Origin: Dokdonella_A sp049583635
Lineage (GTDB): Bacteria; Pseudomonadota; Gammaproteobacteria; Xanthomonadales; Rhodanobacteraceae
Reading direction: 5' to 3'
DNA: 64,000 nt
Assembly: GCA_049583635.1 (NCBI GenBank)
Contig: JBAUWF010000066.1
Span: 1-64,000, forward strand
Positions within the stretch are counted from its first letter, which is position 1, and every line of letters starts with the position of its first letter. The notes under the pieces are model-generated. The model ran no database searches and was not told the DNA's origin. It worked only from the letters and a program-made list of their open reading frames with translations. Shown piece after piece: positions 1-9,624 of the stretch. Position numbers and translations under genes: made by a program.

Positions 1-2549
1 GTGGTCGCATTGGCCGTGCTCGGATCGCTGCCTTGATAATCCTGCAACGTGGTCTTGAGCCGATTCAACGGATCGTAGACGGTATGCGTCTGGACCGTGG
101 TCGGATCGGTCCGGTCGGTGCGGTTGCCGTTGCCGTCGTAGGCGAAGTGGGTCGCGCGCACCTGCGCATCGTACTGGTCGGTGAGGCGGTTCAGGGCATT
201 GAAGCTGCGCGTCAACAGACGCTTGGGCGTCGGGTTGCCGCTGGCGAAGGTCTGCTCGGCGCTGCGGTTGCCGAGCGCATCGAGCGTGTAGACCACCGAG
301 TTACCGAAGTTGTCGGTGATCGTGGTCAGCCGATGCGCAAGATCGTAGCCGTAGGCCAGATACGCGCCATCGGGCTGGGTGATGCGGGTCACGTTGCCGA
401 CATCGTCGTAGCCGATCGTCGTGACCGCATCGGCGCCGCCGTTGATGCCGGTGACGCCCTTGATGGTGCGGGTTTCCAGCCAGCCGCGCGGATGGTAGGT
501 CATCAGCGTGATCACGCCGTTGGCATCGACCATCTTCGTGGGACGGCCGTTGCCGTCGCGTTCGGTGTATTCGGTGACCTGGCCGAGCGCGTTGGTCATC
601 TTCCACAGGTCGCCTTTGTGGTATTTGGGCGGGTTGGCGGTGTCGTCGGTCAGGCGATAGGTGTACGTCGTGATGTCACTGACGTCGGTGCGCGGACCGT
701 CGACAGTTTTCATCAGCCCAACCAGCGGGCAGTCGGTGCCGTTGACCGCGTCGCAATAGGTCATCACCCAGCGGCGGATGCCGGCTGGCGGCGTGCCGGT
801 GGTCGCGCAGACATAGCCGCTGGCACCCGCGACGGTCAGATCGTAGACGCAGCGCGCGGTGGGCTGACCGCGACTGTTGTAGACCCAGTCCGTGCGCGCC
901 TCGGGTGTGCCTGCGTTGTTGACAATCGTGCGCTGGTCCGGCACGCGGAAGTTCGCGTTCCACGCTGTATTGATCGTGCGTTTCTCGGGCGGCGTGATTC
1001 GGTTTGGCGGATTGTTCGGATCGACGATGGTGTTGGCCTCGATCCGCTGCGTTTCCAGGCCGCGCGTGTTGTACGTGTACAGCGTGTCGGTATCGCGGAA
1101 GTCTCTTGCCGATTGCGGATAGCCGTTGGCGTCGTAGGCTTTCGTCTTCGCTTCCCCGGCGCAATAGTCGCAGGGCTGATCGAGAGAAGAGATTCGCGCG
1201 ACGAGGTACTGCGCGAGGAAGCCGAACACGCGTTGCTGGCCTTGACCGTCGGTGACGGTCGTCGTTCCGTTGCTGTTGAACAGCAGCGCGGTCCGATCGA
1301 TGGTGCCGCCGCTGAACGGGCCGTGCACACTGAGGTTAGCGCGGCCGCTCGCGTCATAGCCCCAACTGGCGTAGCGCTGGTTGACCTCGTCAACGATGCC
1401 GGTCAGTGCGTTGGGCTGGTTGCCGATGACCTGGCCGGATTCGTTGTATTTGTACAGACGCGTCTTCGTCGCGCCGTTGTCTTCGGGATAGGTCGCCGAC
1501 GTCAGATTGCCGGACGTGTAGCCGTAACTGATCATGTCGCCGTTGCCGTCGGTCACACTGGTCAACTGGTCACCGGAGTAGGTGAAGGTGAGGGTATGCC
1601 CCTGCGGATCTGTCACCTGCTGGACGTAGTTGTGCGAAAGCATACTACCGCCGGATCCGGTGGTGTACGTCAGTGTCTGTATATAACCGTTGCGATCGGT
1701 GCGCGATGCAAGCCGACCGAGCGTGTCGTAGGTTTCGACGACATCGTCGGTGGTCGTGTAAGTGGCGCCATAGTAGTCGTTTCCGCTGAGGGTCACGCTG
1801 AGGCGCTCCGGCACGTCCGCATCGCTGATCCAGGTGTTGCCCGAACGCGTAAAGAGCTGGATGCGACCGTTCGGTCGATAGACATACGCCTTGGCCGGGG
1901 TGCTGCCGTTGACCGCCGCATTCGGCACGACATAAATCCGGCCGAGGTAACTATGGGTCCATGCGACGCCCATCGGCGCGGCGTTGTCGAACAGGATGCG
2001 CTTGCTGTCGTAGGTGCGTTCGAATCGCAGCGGAAACGGGCCGGTGCCGACAAAGTCCGACTCGACCTGATGCTTGTTGCCTGATGCAGTATGAATCGGA
2101 TTGCTGCCGTTGCCGCAGGCGCCGCAACAGTCGTCCGTACACTTGGGCGGACCGCATTGACCGGTTTCCGGGTCGGTGTAGTTGGGTAAATTGCAGGAAT
2201 CCGTGCTTCCGGTCTGGTAGACGCTGGTGTCGACTTCCTCGACGGGGATGTAAGTTCCGCCGAAGAACCGTCCGTAGATGACGCCGCGGCATACCTGCTC
2301 CTGGATGCCCTCGTTCGGGCCGACATACACGGCGCCGAAGCGATACTCGCGATTGCTGTTTTCCTGATAACCGTTGGTGCGACGGATCAGCTCGCCCACG
2401 ATGCACGCTTCCTCGGGGCTGTGATAATGCGGTTGCGACAAGTCGAATCGATCATCCACCCAGAATTGTGCGGCATGCACGGTGTGGCCGAAGAAACAGA
2501 AAAGCACGAACGATATCGTGACCAGCACGTTCAAGCGTTGGGAATTCAT
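1..2549 (-). CDS. RHS/YD-repeat secreted protein, 5' part (C-terminus outside window)
   Basis: At least 849 codons are open on the minus strand with no stop before the left edge, so the C-terminus, where RHS proteins usually carry their variable or toxic domain, is not visible. The start is ATG at 2547-2549 with GGAG about ten bases upstream. The N-terminus has a hydrophobic signal-peptide-like segment ending near HTVHA-AQF. A Cys-rich stretch (CTDDCCGACGNG) follows, then a DUF6531-like segment (NPIHTASGNKHQVESDF ... PLRFERTYDS). Many YD repeats come after it, for example YDTLGRLASRTDRNG, YDDVGNVTRITQPDG, YDGNGNRTDRTDP and YDPLNRLKTT. RHS/YD proteins form large beta-cage shells that enclose toxins or act as surface or secreted polymorphic proteins. 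The signal peptide suggests Sec export rather than loading onto a type VI spike. A divergent XRE regulator lies next to it. The family call is firm; the biological role is open. Confidence 0.85.
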   Translation of the reverse strand, partial: MNSQRLNVLVTISFVLFCFFGHTVHAAQFWVDDRFDLSQPHYHSPEEACIVGELIRRTNGYQENSNREYRFGAVYVGPNEGIQEQVCRGVIYGRFFGGTYIPVEEVDTSVYQTGSTDSCNLPNYTDPETGQCGPPKCTDDCCGACGNGSNPIHTASGNKHQVESDFVGTGPFPLRFERTYDSKRILFDNAAPMGVAWTHSYLGRIYVVPNAAVNGSTPAKAYVYRPNGRIQLFTRSGNTWISDADVPERLSVTLSGNDYYGATYTTTDDVVETYDTLGRLASRTDRNGYIQTLTYTTGSGGSMLSHNYVQQVTDPQGHTLTFTYSGDQLTSVTDGNGDMISYGYTSGNLTSATYPEDNGATKTRLYKYNESGQVIGNQPNALTGIVDEVNQRYASWGYDASGRANLSVHGPFSGGTIDRTALLFNSNGTTTVTDGQGQQRVFGFLAQYLVARISSLDQPCDYCAGEAKTKAYDANGYPQSARDFRDTDTLYTYNTRGLETQRIEANTIVDPNNPPNRITPPEKRTINTAWNANFRVPDQRTIVNNAGTPEARTDWVYNSRGQPTARCVYDLTVAGASGYVCATTGTPPAGIRRWVMTYCDAVNGTDCPLVGLMKTVDGPRTDVSDITTYTYRLTDDTANPPKYHKGDLWKMTNALGQVTEYTERDGNGRPTKMVDANGVITLMTYHPRGWLETRTIKGVTGINGGADAVTTIGYDDVGNVTRITQPDGAYLAYGYDLAHRLTTITDNFGNSVVYTLDALGNRSAEQTFASGNPTPKRLLTRSFNALNRLTDQYDAQVRATHFAYDGNGNRTDRTDPTTVQTHTVYDPLNRLKTTLQDYQGSDPSTANAT

Positions 2550-2776
2550 GATTGATCTCCCCGGAGCCGTTACGGCGCGTGATGCGACCTATGCGGAGAT
2601 ACTGCGCGCGCAATTGGTCGAAATCCATGCTGCCAAGGGCCCGTCGTCATGCAGAACTGCTGCATGCGTCACACACACTGTAAGCGGGTTTACGGCAGAC
2701 TCGGGCAAGTTAAGGATGACTGGGAAAGTGTGCGCAGTGTTGCTGGTGGTTCAGCCATGCTGCTGGGAGGCACCGC

Positions 2777-3166
2777 ATGGAATCACATCCCATCGGCAAG
2801 AATCAGCGAATCTCCGGAGTCTTGTGCAACCGCATCCGTCGCGCCAGGCGTATTGCAGGTCTGACTCAAGCCGAACTGGCGAAAAGAACCGGGACAGGCA
2901 CCAGCGCCGTCGCGCAATGGGAATCCCCGCACGGGACTTCACCAACGGTCGAGCACCTTATCGAAATCGCAATCACGTGCGCGGTGACTTTCGAGTGGCT
3001 CGCAACAGGCCGTGGGCCCATTCGCGACGATTTAAGCGAAACACCCGCGCTCGACGTCGGTTCATTCGCGATGGACGAATCGGAAGATCGCCTGCTCGTC
3101 GCATATCGCCGCATATCGGCGCGCAAACGTCCGATTTTCGTGCGCTGGATGGAAGATTTCATGTGA
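2777..3166 (+). CDS. XRE-family helix-turn-helix transcriptional regulator
   Basis: A 129-residue protein. Residues about 17-70 form a Cro/CI-type HTH: RIRRARRIAGLTQAELAKR, then a recognition helix TGTSAVAQWE, then SPTVEHLIEIA. This matches small phage-type or housekeeping XRE regulators. The C-terminal half is short, polar and ends RWMEDFM; it has no recognised ligand or peptidase domain. GGGAGG lies eight or so bases before the ATG, which supports the start. The gene is divergent from the RHS gene, with 227 bp between the starts, so it could control that promoter (inference from position only). It converges on the glutaredoxin-like gene, whose end lies about 20 bp away. Confidence 0.8.
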   Translation: MESHPIGKNQRISGVLCNRIRRARRIAGLTQAELAKRTGTGTSAVAQWESPHGTSPTVEHLIEIAITCAVTFEWLATGRGPIRDDLSETPALDVGSFAMDESEDRLLVAYRRISARKRPIFVRWMEDFM

Positions 3167-3187
3167 GCGAGCAGTTGCACCGATGAT

Positions 3188-3436
3188 TCACGTCGAACGT
3201 GAGCGGGCGCTGTTCGACAAGAAACTGGCCACCTCAGCCGCATCGAACGGCCAAGCCAGTTCTCTCGCTGAATCGGCTTCGCGCAACACCGGCACGCGAT
3301 CACCGTAGATCGCTTCGAGTTGCACATCGTCATCGATCCACACCGCCTCGAAATCCGGTGCGTGCGCTGCCGCGAGTACCGCGAGCGCCTGGTCGCAAAG
3401 CGGGCAATCGTCGCGCTGATAGAGGATGAGGTGCAT
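3188..3436 (-). CDS. Glutaredoxin-like thiol-disulfide protein (DUF836 type)
   Basis: An 82-residue protein beginning MHLILYQRDDCPLCDQALA. The CPLC motif at residues 11-14 directly after the first beta strand is the dithiol active site of small glutaredoxin/thioredoxin-like proteins of the DUF836 family, and a cis-Pro segment (DRVPVLR) follows near residues 46-52. The open frame extends further upstream to 3862, but that part overlaps the serine dehydratase gene on the other strand and has shadow composition, so the ATG at 3434-3436 was chosen. The protein is probably cytosolic. No partner is evident; the divergent neighbour is sdaA, 73 bp away. Confidence 0.8.
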   Translation of the reverse strand: MHLILYQRDDCPLCDQALAVLAAAHAPDFEAVWIDDDVQLEAIYGDRVPVLREADSARELAWPFDAAEVASFLSNSARSRST

Positions 3437-3509
3437 GTTAGGGCTGAGGGCTGAGGACTGAGCGGTGCGAGGCGTAGAATAACGGCAACTTCGCCCCAAG
3501 TTGTGTCTC

Positions 3510-4892
<1,383 letters not shown>

Positions 4893-4927
4893 GCGCAGAC
4901 GACAAACGCCGGGACGTTCGTCAGGCC

Positions 4928-5017
4928 GACGATGGGTATCGCTGCGCTCCACCCATCCTGCAAAGATCGCCACCACGCAGCTCGTAGGATGGGTGGAGCG
5001 CAGCGATACCCATCGTC
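4928..5017. repeat. Perfect 32-bp inverted repeat (dispersed hairpin element, copy 1)
   Basis: The left arm is 4928-4959 and the right arm 4986-5017. They are exact reverse complements over 32 bases with a 26-base loop. The arms contain GATGGGTATCGCTGCGCTCC and its complement. The element sits between the converging sdaA gene and the membrane-protein gene, so it can form a bidirectional terminator-like stem. A diverged relative is at 11661-11728. Such GGTGGAGCGCAGCGATACCC hairpins are, to my knowledge, typical of dispersed repeats in Xanthomonadales-like genomes (recalled, not searched). Confidence 0.9.
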
Positions 5018-5055
5018 CCGGCACCGCGCGCCCACCAATCCATGCGCGAGTCCGT

Positions 5056-5637
5056 TCAGACGACGCGCGCGCGATCGCCTCGACCAAGCCACCACGCGAT
5101 GCCCGCACCCGCGAGCAACCAGCCGATCACCTGTTCAAGCCCGCTCCCGATCGTGAATGCGGTCGGAAACATGTACCAGTTCCAGTACGGCACATTGATC
5201 GCAAGCCACGCAAACAAGCCCAGTCCGCCTGCCGCGAGTACGCGCCCGGCAAAGCCGGACGCGCCGAGCGACAGCACCCACGCCGCAATCAGCGCGGCAA
5301 GCACAACCGACACGAACTGCTTGATCATGTTCGGAACCATGTTCGACATCACTGGATTGCCGCCTGCCTGATAGACCACGAACGCGAACGCGCTGTTGCG
5401 GTTCTGTTCGTTGAACGCTGTCATCGCCGCCTGATCACTCATCTTCTCGGGCGCAATGCTCGGGTACATGTAGACACCGGGTCCCGACGTCGCGGTGGTC
5501 GCCAGCACGCTCAGCGCAGCCGGCTGCTCGACCGGCAGCTTGACGCCCATCTCGCCGATCGGCAGCAGCGTATGCGCCAGCGTGGTCCAGATGAACATGA
5601 TGATTCCGCCGATGATTCCCGCAATCACGATACGCAT
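5056..5637 (-). CDS. Integral membrane protein of unknown function
   Basis: A 193-residue protein beginning MRIVIAGIIGGIIMFIWTTL, which forms a first membrane span right at the N-terminus. A polar periplasmic-type segment of about 85 residues follows (including GPGVYMYPSIAPEKMSDQ). Three more hydrophobic spans are visible around residues 105-125 (VSVVLAALIAAWVLSLG), 128-150 (VLAAGGLGLFAWLAINV) and 165-185 (VIGWLLAGAGIAWWLG). I do not recognise the family. The neighbours, sdaA (convergent) and a protease gene upstream on the same strand 230 bp away, give no functional hint. Confidence 0.75.
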   Translation of the reverse strand: MRIVIAGIIGGIIMFIWTTLAHTLLPIGEMGVKLPVEQPAALSVLATTATSGPGVYMYPSIAPEKMSDQAAMTAFNEQNRNSAFAFVVYQAGGNPVMSNMVPNMIKQFVSVVLAALIAAWVLSLGASGFAGRVLAAGGLGLFAWLAINVPYWNWYMFPTAFTIGSGLEQVIGWLLAGAGIAWWLGRGDRARVV

Positions 5638-5867
5638 GTGAGTCTCCCCTCACCCGGCCGACTGCCGGAAGGGCATCTTGCCGCGCGCGGCGCATCACGG
5701 CAATCGGTTTGATCTGTTGGCGGCGAGGCATGCGCACTCCGTTTGCAGTCGGTGTGGAGCGCCGGTCGAAATGTTGGAAATCGCGGGCTCGCTGATTGGC
5801 GGCTTCCCGCAAGAAAAACGGCGCGGTAGCCAGCCGCGCCGCTGAGAGTACTTCGCGTAACCCGTGC

Positions 5868-8798
5868 CTACTGGCTGTTGTCCAGCACGATAGGCTGACC
5901 TGCGGCATCAGTACCGTGGCCACGGATGATCCAGTTATGGGTAAAGCTCGGAAGCGCATCGGGCGTCAACACAAGCCCGAGCGCACTCAGATCCGGCGGC
6001 GAGCCGACACTGCCCAGACCCCCGATCCAGGAATGACCGGCGAAGTCGACTGCATCATCGGCACTCGCCGGAAACGCATTGACGGTGCGGTTGACCAGGG
6101 CAATCAGGATCTCGCCCGGGCCGTTCAGCGTGACACCACTCGGAATCGTGATCGTCTGCAAGCTGTTCTGCGGTGCCGCAACCGTCTGACCGGTCACGGA
6201 ACCCACGAGTGTCGCACCGTTGGATGGATCGTCGTCACTATCCTGGAAAACGTACAGATCGAAAACGTCTCCGACCGTAGTCCCGGTCGCACTGAAGATC
6301 GTATCCACGGTGTTGAGCGTGATCGGATACTCGTCGGCATCCGGCGTGAACTGGTTGAGCCAGAGGAACGTGAACGGCGAGGTACCGCCCCCGAGGGAGT
6401 TGAAGTTGCCGCCGCTGTCGGGCAAGCCATCGATCTGCAGCGTGCACACGCCATTCGTGCATACGCCACTCGGCGGCGGCGGCGCGCCGTCGAAGCCGTC
6501 CTGGAAAACCTCGTCGACGAGCGGAGCATCGATCGCCACCGTCAGGTGCTGATCAGGCGACTGGCCGTTGGCTTCGCTCAGAACGACATCGCCGAAGCTG
6601 ATACCGCTCGTTCCACTGGACGGCGGCTCCGCGGTAATTGTCAGCGTCTGCGTCGCGCCCGGCGCGAGCGTGAAGCTTGCCGGTGCTATCGAACCCGTGA
6701 TGCCGCCGGAAATCGTATCGAACGACGCATTCCACGAGCCTTGCGTGGCGAGCCGGTTCTTGACGGTGCGTGTCCAGCTGCAGCTACCCTGACAATCGAC
6801 GTTGCGCATCGACGGAATGTTGAGATCCTTGACGTCGATCGAGCCACCGGATGGATTGGCCGCCAGGAAATTCGCGTAGGTCTCGTCGAGGGTCAAACCC
6901 ACGAGCGCCGCCTTGGTCAGATCGACACGACCGCTGCCGACATCGTCGATCGTCCACGGCGTGGTTCCGTCCTCCTCGACGCCATCGGCGTTGGTAGCCG
7001 TCGTCTGCATCGCCGACTTGACCTCTTCCACGGTCCAGTCCGGATGCACGGCGCGAATCAATGCGCCGGAACCGGTGTTGTGCGGCGTCGACATCGAAGT
7101 GCCGCTGAGGAATCCGTAGCTGCCTTCCGAGTTGGTCAGTGCGGCGTAGATGTTCACGCCCGGACCGCTGATGTCCGGCTTGGTCAGATCGGCGAAGGGC
7201 GCCGGCGTCGGGCCGCGATAGCTGAAGTTGGCCAGCACATCACCTTGCGTATTGCCGACGGCGATCGGCACGACATCGGCGGTCGCATCCGTCGGATTGG
7301 CATCGGCGAATGCGATCAACGCATCGCCCTGGAACATCGTGGTGCTGTAGGCCGGTACATTCGGCGCCCCGGTCGTGTCCATGTTGACCGTGCCGGGCAC
7401 GTTGTTGCCGATCACAACCAGATCCGCGCCGGCGTTGGCGGCGTTGGTGATTTTCTCGGTAAACGTGCAGGTGCCGCGGCGCAACATCGCGATCGCGCCG
7501 GTGAACGTGCCGGCCGGAATCCCGCCACTGGCGGTGCATGCTTCCGGATTGGGCGAGTAGGACCTGATCGGGTGATCGGTAAGCGTCGGTGTCGATGACG
7601 CGGGCGTTGTGCTGCCCGGGTTCAACGGAACCCCGACCGTTTCGGGTGGCGGCGTACCCGGACCGGTCACCGAAAGATTGGGCCCGATGATTTCATCCTG
7701 AGTCGATGCCGCCACGCTGAGCAGCCACGGCCCCCGGTGATTGACCTTGCCGACCGGATCGGTTTCCCCGGCTTGCAGATTGCCTGCAGCAGCGGCGACG
7801 AACACGCCTGCATTCATCGCGTCCAGGAAATCGCGATCGTTGTCGTTCCACGGGCTGGTCCCCCCCGAAATCGAGAAATTCAGCACGTCAACCTGGTCGG
7901 TGATCGCATTCTCGATACCCGCTGCGATATCGGCACCACCGCAATTAGTGGTCTGGCACACCTTGTAGCTGTAAAGATATGCGCATGGCGCCACGCCGGA
8001 CATCGTGATGCCGTCCGGAATTGACGGCGGCGGCACCGCGGTGTTGTCGAGCGTGTTGCCGGCTGCCGTGCTCGCGGTATGGACGCCGTGTCCGTTGCCC
8101 TGGGCGGCCTCCGGATCGGGACCGTTGCAAAGACCACCGCTGCTGGAGCTGCAATCGACCGCCTTGAGTTTCGGATTGGCGTCGCTGAAGCCGCAAACCG
8201 GATCGTTCGCGAATGACGGGTGTGTGCTGTAGGTGCCGGTATCGAGATCCGCGACGATGATGCCCTGACCCATCGTACCGGTGTGATCCGGCGTATCGGT
8301 GCCGTCCCAGATCTTGTCGGCGCCGATGAATTTCGGACCGCGATAGGTCGTCAGATGTTCGATCGTTTCCGGTTTGATCGACCGGATGCCCGGCAGGGCA
8401 GCGACACGTGCGGCCTGCTCGGATGTCAGCTCGGCGGAGATGCCGTTGCGCAAAATCTCGTAACTGTGCTGCATGTTGAGCGATCCGGAAACCACCTGCC
8501 GGATTGCGGCCACATGCTCGTCACGCTTGGTCTGAAGATATCGACTGTAGGCCAACGACGCGGGGCTGTGCACGTCGAGCTTGCGCGTGCCGACCTTGTC
8601 GGGAGCGGTTGGCGCAAGATTCTGCACGCCGCCCTCGTAATGCAGCAGACCCGGTTCGACAAAGGTGATGATGTAGGTTCGCGGCGCTTCCTTGAGTACC
8701 GCGACGTTGCTGGCCTGTACCGGCGTGGTGACACCCGCGCCGAGCAGCGCGACCGCGATGGCGGACGCCAGCGCGCCCATGTGTATCGACTTGCCCAT
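5868..8798 (-). CDS. Secreted subtilisin-like serine protease (S8) with PA insert
   Basis: A 976-residue preproprotein. The start at 8798 gives MGKSIHMGALASAIAVALLG, a signal peptide ending near VQA-SN, and has GGAG upstream; the frame stays open to 8924 but that part lacks a signal. An I9-like propeptide (RTYIITFVEPG) follows. The S8 catalytic triad is visible: Asp186 in VADLDTG, His237 in GNGHGVHTAS, Ser568 in SGTSMSTPH. A protease-associated (PA) domain is inserted between His and Ser at about 385-515 (CTFTEKITNAANAGADLVVI). A fibronectin-III-like region comes after the catalytic domain. Then come the motif VFQDGFDGAPPPP and a C-terminal beta-rich domain. The layout resembles plant-cucumisin/C5a-peptidase-like S8 enzymes. 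The product is probably extracellular. A 18-bp palindrome lies in the 5' region. Confidence 0.93.
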   Translation of the reverse strand: MGKSIHMGALASAIAVALLGAGVTTPVQASNVAVLKEAPRTYIITFVEPGLLHYEGGVQNLAPTAPDKVGTRKLDVHSPASLAYSRYLQTKRDEHVAAIRQVVSGSLNMQHSYEILRNGISAELTSEQAARVAALPGIRSIKPETIEHLTTYRGPKFIGADKIWDGTDTPDHTGTMGQGIIVADLDTGTYSTHPSFANDPVCGFSDANPKLKAVDCSSSSGGLCNGPDPEAAQGNGHGVHTASTAAGNTLDNTAVPPPSIPDGITMSGVAPCAYLYSYKVCQTTNCGGADIAAGIENAITDQVDVLNFSISGGTSPWNDNDRDFLDAMNAGVFVAAAAGNLQAGETDPVGKVNHRGPWLLSVAASTQDEIIGPNLSVTGPGTPPPETVGVPLNPGSTTPASSTPTLTDHPIRSYSPNPEACTASGGIPAGTFTGAIAMLRRGTCTFTEKITNAANAGADLVVIGNNVPGTVNMDTTGAPNVPAYSTTMFQGDALIAFADANPTDATADVVPIAVGNTQGDVLANFSYRGPTPAPFADLTKPDISGPGVNIYAALTNSEGSYGFLSGTSMSTPHNTGSGALIRAVHPDWTVEEVKSAMQTTATNADGVEEDGTTPWTIDDVGSGRVDLTKAALVGLTLDETYANFLAANPSGGSIDVKDLNIPSMRNVDCQGSCSWTRTVKNRLATQGSWNASFDTISGGITGSIAPASFTLAPGATQTLTITAEPPSSGTSGISFGDVVLSEANGQSPDQHLTVAIDAPLVDEVFQDGFDGAPPPPSGVCTNGVCTLQIDGLPDSGGNFNSLGGGTSPFTFLWLNQFTPDADEYPITLNTVDTIFSATGTTVGDVFDLYVFQDSDDDPSNGATLVGSVTGQTVAAPQNSLQTITIPSGVTLNGPGEILIALVNRTVNAFPASADDAVDFAGHSWIGGLGSVGSPPDLSALGLVLTPDALPSFTHNWIIRGHGTDAAGQPIVLDNSQ

Positions 8799-8829
8799 TG
8801 GTCTTCTCCGTGGAATGACGGGTGAACGC

Positions 8830-8847
8830 TGCCGATCACGATCGGCA
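8830..8847. promoter_or_regulatory. 18-bp palindrome upstream of the subtilase gene
   Basis: TGCCGATC at 8830-8837 and GATCGGCA at 8840-8847 are perfect reverse complements separated by two bases, 32-49 bases before the protease start codon. It could be a dimeric regulator operator or an mRNA hairpin. No other copy was noticed in the window. Confidence 0.35.
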
Positions 8848-8964
8848 ATCGGGAAATCTACGCTGCCGCAAAGCGCGGGCCTTGGGATCAACGGTTTATA
8901 GCATCGCAACCGACACGCTGCCAACCGTCTGCGGTCCTATGCCGTGATGCCGGGAACGCGCGGA

Positions 8965-9495
8965 CTACGTGATCTGCCCCAGGCGCGATCGACGCGATAC
9001 ATAACAAGGCAAGGCAACCAAGCCTGCAACCCACAAAAGAAGGCCGAGCACAATCAGGGCAGCTGGCGACAGCATCGGCAATGCAACGATGCCGCCTGCG
9101 AGACTGCCCGGTACGAGCGTGCCGTGCAGTTCGAGCGAGTTCTGGGTCCAGGTCACGTCGTAGCTCGGCGCCGCAAGAACACCAAGTTCGGCGACGACCT
9201 CGTACGGGACCGGCGCCATCGGGAGGAAACAACCTCTGTCATCGTAGGGTGAGGCGATCGAAATCGATGTTCCGTCGACCTCGATGGAAGACGGCGGCAA
9301 GAATTCCACCTCGCAGCCGGGCCCGTCGCTCCGACCGGAAACGACCGCCTCGATGCCCCCGATCGGAGAGGGTCGGAACGACAGCGACTCGTCCAACGCA
9401 TGAGCCGGCGCAAACGCCGACATCAGACCGACTACCAGTGCGATTTTCAACGCGGATCGCAGCAAGGCACTCCCCTCATGCAACGTTCCGACCAT
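8965..9495 (-). CDS. Exported protein with IPTL-like C-terminal anchor
   Basis: A protein of about 176 residues of unknown function. After a short lead it has a signal peptide (ALKIALVVGLMSAFAPAHA) and then a beta-rich periplasmic domain with two cysteines that could form a disulfide (GPGCEVEF and DRGCFLPM). The C-terminus LPMLSPAALIVLGLLLWVAG followed by a basic tail (SRRSRLG) looks like the IPTL-CTERM tripartite signal: short motif, hydrophobic helix, basic end. The start is uncertain. ATG at 9495 has GGAG at short spacing; TTG at 9465 is preceded by GAGGGGAG and would give a tighter signal peptide. The gene follows, on the same strand but well apart from, the YoaA helicase gene. Confidence 0.7.
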   Translation of the reverse strand: MVGTLHEGSALLRSALKIALVVGLMSAFAPAHALDESLSFRPSPIGGIEAVVSGRSDGPGCEVEFLPPSSIEVDGTSISIASPYDDRGCFLPMAPVPYEVVAELGVLAAPSYDVTWTQNSLELHGTLVPGSLAGGIVALPMLSPAALIVLGLLLWVAGLVALPCYVSRRSRLGQIT

Positions 9496-9624
9496 AGCAC
9501 TCCGTGCAATCAAGTCAACCGAGAAACATGGGGCAGTTTGGGTGCGTTCCCGCAGCCGCAGGTCATGGTGCGATGAGCGCGTATCGGTGTGTTCCGGTTT
9601 CCAAGAGCGCAGATGCTCTGCTTG

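Noticed and set aside
33..2084. 683-codon open frame on the plus strand opposite the RHS gene
   Set aside because: It is antisense to a gene with clear YD repeats, shows the Val/Arg/Gly-rich composition expected from reading a high-GC gene backwards, and has no ribosome-binding site or family motif.
5796..7598. 600-codon plus-strand open frame opposite the subtilase
   Set aside because: It overlaps the catalytic domain antisense, and its Arg/His/Gly-rich translation has no recognisable domain.
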